Made by a program: the position numbers and the translations under genes. DNA of 5,443 nucleotides from Candidatus Segatella violae (GTDB taxonomy: Bacteria; Bacteroidota; Bacteroidia; Bacteroidales; Bacteroidaceae), in the NCBI GenBank assembly GCA_002440225.1, contig DJSH01000082.1:1-5443 (forward strand), given 5' to 3'. Positions within the stretch are counted from its first letter, which is position 1, and every line of letters starts with the position of its first letter. The notes under the pieces were generated by a model. It did not search any database and was not told the DNA's origin. It was given only the letters and a program-made list of their open reading frames with translations. This document shows positions 1-5,339 of the stretch, piece by piece.

Positions 1-17
1 ATTATTATCATAACAAT

Positions 18-51
18 AATCAATATGAACTTAATTAGAATCAATATGAAC
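18..51 (+). repeat. Duplicated start-codon context
   Basis: The 13-mer AATCAATATGAAC occurs at 18-30 and again at 39-51, 21 bp (seven codons) apart. Each copy contains an in-frame ATG, at 25 and at 46, of the outer membrane protein gene. The result is two candidate starts with identical immediate context, differing by the residues MNLIRIN. Neither has a clear Shine-Dalgarno sequence, so the sequence does not decide between them except that the second gives the more classical signal peptide. Confidence 0.8.
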
Positions 52-2259
52 GCAAAAAGAAACTTGGCTATTCTTGGCACAATGTTGCCCATAGCTGTTT
101 TCGCTCAGAGCAATCATGTTTCTAGTAACTTCGCTCAAAGCGATAAAAATTCTAGTAACTTGAATGATACGACGCTGATGCTCCAGGAAGTAACCATCAA
201 GAGCACTCTGCCTAAAACCAGAGTGAAGGGCGATGCGCTCAGAACCATCGTCAATGGAACCATCTTGGAGAAGGCTGGCTCTTGCACCGATGTGCTCAAT
301 CGCATTCCTCAGCTAAAGGCCAACAAGGATGGGGGAGTGGAGGTCTTCGGTCGTGGCGATGCGGAGGTTTACATCAATGGCAGAAAGGTGCAAGACTTGA
401 AGGAACTTTCCCGCATCCAGTCTGACCAAATCAAGACCGTGGATGTGGTGCAGAATCCAGGTGCCCGATACGCTGCCAGCGTGAAGGCTGTGGTTCGCAT
501 CACGTTGAGGAAAGCAAAGGGCGAGGGCTGGAGTTTCATCGAGAAGGCGAGCATGGGCTATCATTATGGTACTGCCGCCGACAACAATCTCGACCTCAAC
601 TATCGCCATGGTGGACTCGATGTGACTGGCTCTTTCTGGGCTGGCTATGATTACGCCAACAAGTATTTTCAGGAGAATATCTTGAATTATCAGGTGGGTG
701 AGCACCAGTATCGTGGCGAGAGCCATCAAAACAGCCATTTGAAATGGAGGGGATGGTCGCCACAGATTCAGGTGAATTACATGATTGACGAGAACCATTC
801 CTTGGGAGCTTACTATAAGTTTGACAACCATCCTTGGCAAACCTGCAATGGCTGGTTGAACACCGATTCTTATGAGGATGGCAAGTATCGAGAGCTTTCG
901 GAGAGTAAAATCTATCAGGAGATTACCTTCAAGAAGCACATCTTCAATGCCTATTATAACGGAAAGGTGGGCAAGCTAGGCATTGACCTCAACATCGACG
1001 GTCTCTTCGATGTCAACAAGGAGCCGAACGGCACGGAGGAAAGCATCACGGATGCAGATGGCAACAAGAGTTTCAGCAAGGTGGATAATTTCACGAAGAG
1101 CCAGAATCGTTTCTGGGCGAGCAAGCTTGTATTCTCTTATCCTGTTTGGCAAGGTAGTCTGACGGTGGGAGGCGAGTACAGCCACAACAATCGCTCGGAC
1201 GCTTATTCCTACCAGAGCGAGAGCCAGTTGCCTATGGCTAATACCGATACTCGCATCAAGGAGTCGATGGCGGCGGGTTTCATCGAATATGGACGCAGGT
1301 TCGGGAGCCTCTTTGCTCAGATTGGTGTGAGATACGAATACCTCAACACTGGCTATTATGAGTATGGAGATAAGCAGGATGATGAAAGTCGAAAGAATGG
1401 TGGCAAGCAGGAGGATGTGAGCCGAAAATATGGCGATTGGTTCCCTACAGCAGCCTTGAGTCTCCCGATAGGAAAAGTGCAACTGAGCCTTTCTTATCGC
1501 CAAGATATCAAGCGACCGGAGTACAGCAACCTCACCAGTTCTACCATCTATATAAATAGGTATGCTTACCAAACGGGCAATCCTTACCTGAAGCCTACTT
1601 ATTCGCACGTGCTGCTCTTGAATGCAGCCTATCAGTCATTCAACCTGGTGGTGAATTATTCCCATACCAAGGATGTGGTGGCGCTCTTGACCGAGCCTTA
1701 TCCGGGTAGCGACGATCCGCTGTTGAGCATCATCCACCCGGTGAATGCATCGGATGGTTACGACAAGTGGGTCATCAATCCTTCCTTCCGTCCTACGATA
1801 GGCAAGTGGCACCCTTTGTGGAGTGTGGGCTGGATTGCGCAAAATTACAAGACGCTCACGGCGAGTGGCGAGGAAATGACGATGAATCGTCCTTTCTGGC
1901 AATTGGTTTGGAACAATGACGTAGAACTACCTGCTCATTTCCGTCTCAATGCCTTCGCACAGGTAAGGACCAAGGGCGATTACGACAATCTTCGTTTCTA
2001 CAAGACTTCGTGCAACATCGGTCTTGGCATTCAGCGGGATTTCAATCTTCGTTCGCTCGGTTCGCTTACCGCCGACCTTCGTTGCAACGACATTTTCAAC
2101 ACCAACAAGAGCGGAGTCACCATGTTTGGTGCGAGAGAGTTGTCGTCGTACAATCCGAGTCGTCGTTACTTCTCGCTCGACATTACCTGGAAATTTAATG
2201 AGGCAAGAAGCAAGTATCGTGGCACAGGTGCTGGACAGGAGCAGAAGGCGAGAATGTAA
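25..2259 (+). CDS. TonB-receptor-like outer membrane beta-barrel protein
   Basis: Predicted outer membrane protein of 744 residues, of the Bacteroidetes beta-barrel family related to TonB-dependent receptors. A hydrophobic signal segment lies at about residues 14-27, with likely cleavage near A27/Q28. A plug-like domain follows at about 53-165, beginning LQEVTIKS and containing VEVFGRGDAEVYINGR and the IKTVDVVQNPGARY stretch. The rest is alternating, aromatic-rich barrel sequence. Family hallmarks are RPEY (497-500), GNPYLKP (518-524), and a last strand YFSLDITWKFN followed by the tail SKYRGTGAGQEQKARM. The carboxypeptidase-regulatory-like domain that often precedes the plug in this family is absent. 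The substrate cannot be told from sequence, and no SusD-like partner is next to it in the window. Two in-frame starts, at 25 and 46, sit in a direct repeat; the start at 46 (MNAKRN) gives a more typical signal peptide. The family call is firm; the transported ligand is unknown. Confidence 0.9.
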   Translation: MNLIRINMNAKRNLAILGTMLPIAVFAQSNHVSSNFAQSDKNSSNLNDTTLMLQEVTIKSTLPKTRVKGDALRTIVNGTILEKAGSCTDVLNRIPQLKANKDGGVEVFGRGDAEVYINGRKVQDLKELSRIQSDQIKTVDVVQNPGARYAASVKAVVRITLRKAKGEGWSFIEKASMGYHYGTAADNNLDLNYRHGGLDVTGSFWAGYDYANKYFQENILNYQVGEHQYRGESHQNSHLKWRGWSPQIQVNYMIDENHSLGAYYKFDNHPWQTCNGWLNTDSYEDGKYRELSESKIYQEITFKKHIFNAYYNGKVGKLGIDLNIDGLFDVNKEPNGTEESITDADGNKSFSKVDNFTKSQNRFWASKLVFSYPVWQGSLTVGGEYSHNNRSDAYSYQSESQLPMANTDTRIKESMAAGFIEYGRRFGSLFAQIGVRYEYLNTGYYEYGDKQDDESRKNGGKQEDVSRKYGDWFPTAALSLPIGKVQLSLSYRQDIKRPEYSNLTSSTIYINRYAYQTGNPYLKPTYSHVLLLNAAYQSFNLVVNYSHTKDVVALLTEPYPGSDDPLLSIIHPVNASDGYDKWVINPSFRPTIGKWHPLWSVGWIAQNYKTLTASGEEMTMNRPFWQLVWNNDVELPAHFRLNAFAQVRTKGDYDNLRFYKTSCNIGLGIQRDFNLRSLGSLTADLRCNDIFNTNKSGVTMFGARELSSYNPSRRYFSLDITWKFNEARSKYRGTGAGQEQKARM
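100..159 (+). repeat. 30-bp in-frame tandem duplication at signal-peptide cleavage region
   Basis: Two adjacent 30-bp units, 100-129 and 130-159, match at 24 of 30 bases by eye. They encode FAQSNHVSSN and FAQSDKNSSN (residues 26-35 and 36-45). The first copy spans the predicted signal peptidase site; the second lies at the start of the mature protein ahead of the plug. The duplication keeps the reading frame. Confidence 0.8.
1366..1431 (+). repeat. 33-bp in-frame tandem duplication in a barrel loop
   Basis: Units 1366-1398 and 1399-1431 encode GDKQDDESRKN and GGKQEDVSRKY (from residue 448) and match at 24 of 33 bases. The charged repeat lies between two predicted beta strands (LFAQIGVRYEYLN before, WFPTAALSLP after), so it forms a hydrophilic loop, probably one exposed at the cell surface. 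The surface location is inferred from the family's strand order. Confidence 0.65.
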
Positions 2260-2275
2260 TCTCGCTTTCTCTTCG
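2245..2275 (+). terminator. Weak intrinsic terminator after the outer membrane protein gene
   Basis: GCGAGA at 2248-2253 pairs with TCTCGC at 2260-2265 around a 6-nt loop that holds the TAA stop codon. The stem can extend outward with one G-U and two A-U pairs. A T-rich stretch (TTTCTCTTCGTTTT) follows. The stem is short and overlaps the coding end, so termination here may be partial or absent. Confidence 0.35.
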
Positions 2276-2283
2276 TTTTGGAT

Positions 2284-2347
2284 GGAAAACTCTTTGTTTT
2301 GATTGGAAAACTCTTTGTTTTGATTGTGAAAACTCTTTGTTTTGGTT
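2284..2347 (+). repeat. Three-copy 21-22 bp tandem repeat
   Basis: Copies lie at 2284-2304, 2305-2325 and 2326-2347, sharing the core AAAACTCTTTGTTTTG. Copies 1 and 2 are identical; copy 3 has one inserted T and one A-to-G change. A fragment GGAAAA follows at 2348, and a degenerate copy may precede at about 2269-2283. The array is noncoding and lies just past the outer membrane protein gene. It could vary in copy number between strains. Confidence 0.85.
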
Positions 2348-2375
2348 GGAAAATGAATCGAGTTATTCCGTCAGA

Positions 2376-2409
2376 TTAAAACCAGTGTCGTCATCCTTTG
2401 CTACTTTTG
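2376..2409 (+). promoter_or_regulatory. Orphan Bacteroidetes-type promoter
   Basis: TACTTTTG at 2402-2409 fits the Bacteroidetes -7 consensus TAnnTTTG. A TTAAAA at 2376-2381 lies 20 nt upstream in the -33 position; this box is weaker than the usual TTTG. The same arrangement, TTAAAG then 20 nt then TACTTTTGCA, is found at 4250-4285 ahead of the GyrI-like gene. No ordinary gene follows on this strand before the terminator at 2513. Confidence 0.55.
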
Positions 2410-2471
2410 CAATCGAATTGAAGAATGGATTTTTAAGTTTAAGTTAGTTTAGAATATATAGGAAAAAACAA

Positions 2472-2504
2472 ATGTTGCGGAAACGTGACTCAGAATTACT
2501 TTAG
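2472..2504 (+). CDS. Possible 10-residue micro-ORF MLRKRDSELL
   Basis: ATG at 2472 opens ten codons and a TAG. The A-rich leader GGAAAAAACAA precedes it, in the style of Bacteroidales starts. The ATG is 62 nt past the -7 box, against 61 nt for the GyrI-like gene in this window. The peptide is basic then acidic and resembles nothing I know. An ORF this short can arise by chance, so it may be the truncated front of a decayed gene, or no gene at all. Confidence 0.2.
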   Translation: MLRKRDSELL

Positions 2505-2512
2505 GTTCGTAA

Positions 2513-2552
2513 AAAGGCAATGTCCAGCTAGTGAAGCTTGGATATTGCCTTT
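2513..2552. terminator. Strong bidirectional intrinsic terminator
   Basis: AAAGGCAATGTCCAGCT (2513-2529) pairs with 2535-2552, around a loop of 5 nt (2530-2534), with one bulged T and one G-U pair, giving about 17 base pairs. On the minus strand the hairpin ends in a run of five T (complement of 2511-2515) and would end the ATPase gene, whose stop is at 2569. On the plus strand it is followed by GTTATTTGTC, a poorer T tract. It would also end the orphan transcript. Confidence 0.8.
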
Positions 2553-2568
2553 GTTATTTGTCTATTTT

Positions 2569-4128
2569 CTATTTCTCTATCACCCAGTCCTCGATGTTCC
2601 CTTGGGTTGAGTCGAAGTTGATGCCTACCTTGGTGATTGGTTTGCCACAGAGGGCGAAACGCTGGCGATAGTTCTTCAGGTTGATTTGTTGCATCGCTGT
2701 CTGGGCATTCTTGTTGAGCTTCAGCTCGATGACGTAGAGGTCGGTCTTGGTGAGGAGCGCCATATCCACTCTCCCCCTTGGCGTATGAATCTCAACATCC
2801 ACCAGATAGTCGGTGAGGAGGGAGAAGATGATGAAGAGCATCTGTTGGTAATGACCCTCGTAATTTGTCACGTTGCAATAAGGCACTGTGCCGAGGAAAT
2901 CCTGCAAGAGATGCAAGGCTCCGTCCATGTCTTGCTTGTCGAGTGCCTGGGCGATGCGACGAGCCGTGTTGGTGGTGGCAAGCGTGTTCGGGGTGACGTA
3001 AGATGGGATGAGCGCCTTGGTCAAGCCCACTTTCACCTCCTTGTTGGGTACGTCGAGGGTATAATAGTTGTAGTCCCTGTTATAGTCCTTGATGGTGATG
3101 TAACCGCTCTGATAGAGCAGCGGCATGATAGTAGTCATCTCCTCTGTTGGTGCGTCAAACTCGCTCTCGTCGGCTTCCACACGGGTAATGTCGGTAGGTA
3201 CGGCACCCTTTTTGCGCATCATGTTGATGAGGTAAGTAGGCGTGCCAGAGCCGAACCAGTAGGCACCTAGTTCTCGTTTGGCAAAACAGTTGAGCAGACT
3301 GTATGGGTTGAACACATCTGGTGAAACCTTGGAGAAATGGTAACCATCGTAATGTTCCTTCAGTTTTGCGATGGTTACATCTCTAGTATATCCCAATGAC
3401 TTGGCGAGCATATCAATGTCTTCCGACATGTTGTTTAGGAGTTCCTCCTTGGTGATGCCGCATATTCCCGCATATTCATCATCCATAGAAATGTTTGTGA
3501 TATTGTTCAGTTCGCTGAATATACTGAGCTGGGAGAACTTGGTGATTCCGGTGAGGAAGACGAAGCGAAGTTTTGGCTCGCAGTCCTTCAAAGGACTGTA
3601 GAAATTGCGCATGATGTTGCGAAGTACCTCCAACTGCTCTTTTTCGTGAGCCACGTCCAATAGAGGCGCATCGTATTCATCAATGAGTACGACAACCTGC
3701 TTGCCAGTCTTCTCATATAGGGTGGTAATCAGGTTGGCTAGTCGAAGGTTGGGGTCGATAAGGTCGCTTTGAACACCAAATCGTCTTTCGTTCTCCTTTA
3801 AGATATAAATAAGGTATCTTTCCAGCTGTTCCTTTTCCATGTGCTTGCCCATCGCCATGCTGAAGTGGAGGACGGGGTATTCCGTCCAGTCCTTCTCCAG
3901 TTTTTCCATGGCAAGTCCTTGGAATAGTTCCTTCTTGCCTTCGAAGTAACTCTGCAAGGTTGATACTAGAAGCGACTTGCCGAAACGGCGTGGTCGTCCC
4001 AGGAAGAAATACGTGCTATTGGTGTGGGTCATGCGATAGATGTATTCCGTCTTGTCTATGTAGAGCTTATCTTCCTTACGGATTCGCTCGAAGGTCTGTA
4101 TTCCTATAGGATATAATTTCAAAGCCAT
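2569..4128 (-). CDS. AAA-ATPase-like protein with C-terminal PD-(D/E)XK nuclease domain
   Basis: A 519-residue protein matching the architecture described as predicted AAA-ATPase (PF09820) followed by a PD-(D/E)XK nuclease-like domain (PF08011, formerly DUF1703). The N-terminal YPIGIQTFERIRKEDKLYIDK stretch is typical of the family. Walker A is GRPRRFGKS (44-52), Walker B VVVLIDEYD (145-153), and a sensor-like strand is FVFLTGITKFS (189-199). In the C-terminal part, D455 (in GRVD), E468 and K470 (in IELKL) form a complete D...ExK signature, with E424 as a possible helix acidic residue. Both sites look intact. There is no signal peptide or membrane segment, so it is probably cytoplasmic. The biological role is not established; the gene is often present as many paralogues in Bacteroidales. 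It stands alone here, with its own promoter and terminator. The length is full for the family. Confidence 0.9.
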   Translation of the reverse strand: MALKLYPIGIQTFERIRKEDKLYIDKTEYIYRMTHTNSTYFFLGRPRRFGKSLLVSTLQSYFEGKKELFQGLAMEKLEKDWTEYPVLHFSMAMGKHMEKEQLERYLIYILKENERRFGVQSDLIDPNLRLANLITTLYEKTGKQVVVLIDEYDAPLLDVAHEKEQLEVLRNIMRNFYSPLKDCEPKLRFVFLTGITKFSQLSIFSELNNITNISMDDEYAGICGITKEELLNNMSEDIDMLAKSLGYTRDVTIAKLKEHYDGYHFSKVSPDVFNPYSLLNCFAKRELGAYWFGSGTPTYLINMMRKKGAVPTDITRVEADESEFDAPTEEMTTIMPLLYQSGYITIKDYNRDYNYYTLDVPNKEVKVGLTKALIPSYVTPNTLATTNTARRIAQALDKQDMDGALHLLQDFLGTVPYCNVTNYEGHYQQMLFIIFSLLTDYLVDVEIHTPRGRVDMALLTKTDLYVIELKLNKNAQTAMQQINLKNYRQRFALCGKPITKVGINFDSTQGNIEDWVIEK

Positions 4129-4152
4129 AGTCTTGTTATTTTAAATCTGTTG

Positions 4153-4160
4153 CAAAGATA
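4153..4160 (-). promoter_or_regulatory. Promoter -7 box of the ATPase gene
   Basis: Read on the minus strand, 4160-4153 is TATCTTTG, a full match to TAnnTTTG, in the common Bacteroidales setting TATCTTTGCAAC. It lies 24 nt before the ATG at 4128, leaving a short leader with no clear Shine-Dalgarno sequence. I see no convincing -33 TTTG at the expected distance. Confidence 0.6.
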
Positions 4161-4249
4161 CAAAACTTTTTGGAATAAGTATGTATTTGGGGAATGTTTT
4201 TCTGGTTTTTATAGTTAACTTTCATTTGCTTGTGCTTTATTCCGCTATG

Positions 4250-4283
4250 TTAAAGTTAGTATCATGGGCATTTCTTACTTTTG
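4250..4283 (+). promoter_or_regulatory. Promoter of the GyrI-like/membrane protein unit
   Basis: TACTTTTG at 4276-4283 fits the -7 consensus TAnnTTTG. TTAAAG at 4250-4255 lies 20 nt upstream in the -33 position. The start codon at 4345 is 61 nt past the -7 box, so the leader is roughly 55 nt and AT-rich. A pair of direct repeats (TTGCAGTTGGAA, TTGCAGTTAGAA) overlaps and follows the -7 box, and a 7-bp inverted repeat arm overlaps the -33 element. Confidence 0.6.
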
Positions 4284-4313
4284 CAGTTGGAATCTAGCTT
4301 ATTGCAGTTAGAA
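4281..4313 (+). repeat. Direct repeat pair at promoter, possible operator
   Basis: TTGCAGTTGGAA (4281-4292) and TTGCAGTTAGAA (4302-4313) match at 11 of 12 bases with starts 21 bp apart, about two helical turns. The first copy overlaps the end of the -7 box. Same-face direct repeats suit a regulator that binds as a tandem, as AraC-family proteins often do. The binding is inferred. Confidence 0.4.
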
Positions 4314-4344
4314 ATGAAAAATTAAATTATAAAGAAACAAGGAA

Positions 4345-4851
4345 ATGGAAATTACAGAAAGAATTGAGACTCGTAAGGACGTGAAGGCAATTGCCGTTCG
4401 TCTTGTTGGTAACTATTGTCAGATGGATTACAAGGCGGCTTGGGACAAGCTCGGTGAGTATTGTCGCAAACATCATCTCGACTTCGACTGCCCAGATGCT
4501 GAGTACATCAACGTCTATCACGACAATCCCGTCACGACTCCTACAGGCGAATGTCGTGCTGACGTTTGCATTGCCGCTTCTGTGGTGGATAGTATGAAGC
4601 CTGATGGCGAAGTCGATATTATCACGATTTATGGCGGTCGCTTCTTGGTGTATCGTTACCAAGGGCCCTATGAGAAGCTGGGTGAGGTGAATGCCAAGGT
4701 GTATGGCGAGTTGTTTCCAAAGTCTGGGCAGAAATGGAAAGTTGGTGAGGGGGTGTTGGAGCATTGCCAAATGTTTGAGCGTTACTTGAACGACCCAGAA
4801 ACAACCGAGCCTAAGGACCTTCTTACAGAGATTTGGATTCCGATAGAATAA
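4345..4851 (+). CDS. Stand-alone GyrI-like effector-binding domain protein
   Basis: A 168-residue protein that is essentially one GyrI-like domain (AraC effector-binding/SbmC type, PF06445). Family features in order are the N-terminal strand VKAIAVRLVGNY (13-24), the helix AAWDKLGEYC (31-40), the INVYHDNPVTTP segment (55-66), CRADVCIAASV (70-80), the second-repeat strand YGGRFLVYRYQGPYEKL (96-112), MFERYLNDP (143-151) and the terminal TEIWIPIE. There is no helix-turn-helix region, signal peptide or membrane segment, so it is probably cytosolic. Known relatives bind small hydrophobic or cationic ligands, inhibit DNA gyrase (SbmC), form the C-terminal domain of Rob-type regulators, or hydrolyse cyclopropanoid DNA-alkylating compounds; which applies here is unknown. 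It is the first gene of a two-gene unit. A weak AAGGA (4339-4343) lies unusually close to the ATG. Confidence 0.85.
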   Translation: MEITERIETRKDVKAIAVRLVGNYCQMDYKAAWDKLGEYCRKHHLDFDCPDAEYINVYHDNPVTTPTGECRADVCIAASVVDSMKPDGEVDIITIYGGRFLVYRYQGPYEKLGEVNAKVYGELFPKSGQKWKVGEGVLEHCQMFERYLNDPETTEPKDLLTEIWIPIE

Positions 4852-5210
4852 TGACAGAAAGGATTTTGGAGGAGGCACTCGATGCCTATGGCATATTAGA
4901 TGAGATGAGGCAACTCTGTTTGGGTCAGGATTGGTTGTTGTATGTAGTGACCGTTGGCTTGGCGTTGGCTTTTGCATTAGCAGGAGTGTATGCTCTCGCT
5001 GTATCAGGCGATTTCAGAAAATTTCCATTGCAAAGATTTGCAATGTTGGTTATTGTAGGGTTATATGGTGTTCGAAGTGTTGTGGGAATACTTTGGTTGC
5101 TTAATAGTTTTAGTTATTTGGAATTGTTTTCAACGATGGTTCCTGCTTTGCTCGTATGGTGTTATCTGCCAGGGGTGAGAATAATTAGAGCTAGTGAATT
5201 AGTAAGATAG
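4851..5210 (+). CDS. Small three-helix membrane protein of unknown function
   Basis: I do not recognise this family. From the ATG at 4851 the protein has 119 residues. The start is chosen because TAATG joins it to the preceding stop codon, with the last A of TAA being the first base of ATG, a usual sign of translational coupling. An in-frame ATG at 4833 would add six residues and overlap the previous gene by 19 nt. Three hydrophobic helices are visible at about 28-51, 63-84 and 90-112. The N-terminal stretch is acidic (EEALDAYGILDE). The loop after helix 1 holds R56, K57 and R62, and the C-terminus holds R110, R113 and R119. By the positive-inside rule the N-terminus would face out and the C-terminus the cytoplasm. 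Co-transcription with the GyrI-like gene suggests a shared role, for instance a ligand-responsive or protective membrane factor; this is inference. Confidence 0.75.
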   Translation: MTERILEEALDAYGILDEMRQLCLGQDWLLYVVTVGLALAFALAGVYALAVSGDFRKFPLQRFAMLVIVGLYGVRSVVGILWLLNSFSYLELFSTMVPALLVWCYLPGVRIIRASELVR

Positions 5211-5211
5211 A

Positions 5212-5258
5212 AAAAAGTTCCAAGTGCGTTTTTTTGAAAACCTCGCTTGGAACTTTTT
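5212..5258. terminator. Bidirectional terminator between convergent genes
   Basis: AAAAAGTTCCAAG (5212-5224) plus CG (5227-5228) pairs with CGCTTGGAACTTTTT (5244-5258), with a 2-nt bulge and a 15-nt loop. The plus-strand arm ends in TTTTT and then ATAT; the minus-strand arm ends in six T (complement of 5211-5216). It begins right after the stop of the membrane protein gene and would also end the AraC-family gene coming from the right. Confidence 0.85.
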
Positions 5259-5339
5259 ATATCAATTATTGATGAGTTCTATTTTCCTTTTTCTATGTCT
5301 TGATGAATATTTGTTCTCTTTTCGTGGAAAATCAAGCTA

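Larger units (their letters stand above)
2416..2556 (+). ncRNA. Candidate short transcript between orphan promoter and terminator
   Basis: A forward transcript starting just past the -7 box at 2402-2409 and ending after the hairpin at 2513-2552 would be about 140 nt. It would hold an AT-rich leader, a 10-codon ORF and a strong terminator hairpin. I recognise no known RNA family. It may be a small RNA, the message for a tiny peptide, or the remains of a lost gene. The ends are estimates. Together with the repeat array and weak terminator, this is all I see in the 309-bp gap at 2260-2568. Confidence 0.3.

Noticed and set aside
1..20. ATTATT...AATAAT inverted repeat at the left edge
   Set aside because: Six A/T pairs only, expected by chance in an AT-rich leader; too weak to call a site.
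313..939. Minus-strand 208-codon open frame opposite the outer membrane protein gene
   Set aside because: It is opposite a convincing barrel gene, has low-complexity I/L/V-rich translation without domains, and has no promoter or leader; a shadow frame.
976..1608. Minus-strand 210-codon open frame
   Set aside because: Same reason: antisense shadow of well-supported barrel coding sequence.
2024..2302. Plus-strand 92-codon frame overlapping the end of the outer membrane protein gene and the repeat array
   Set aside because: Out of frame with the real gene, ends in the tandem repeat and shows no recognisable protein features.
2260..2568. Mobile-element or attachment-site remnant around the repeats and orphan promoter
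   Set aside because: I found no terminal inverted repeats, target-site duplication, transposase fragment or tRNA; the repeats are simple tandem units.
2686..3270. Plus-strand 194-codon open frame
   Set aside because: Antisense to the nuclease part of the ATPase gene, whose motifs are intact; no start signals.
4327..4977. Minus-strand 216-codon open frame
   Set aside because: Runs opposite the GyrI-like gene and across its start and the next gene; the composition is typical of an antisense shadow.
5261..5273. Palindrome ATCAATTATTGAT after the terminator
   Set aside because: Short, AT-only apart from two bases, between convergent genes with no promoter nearby; no function supported.
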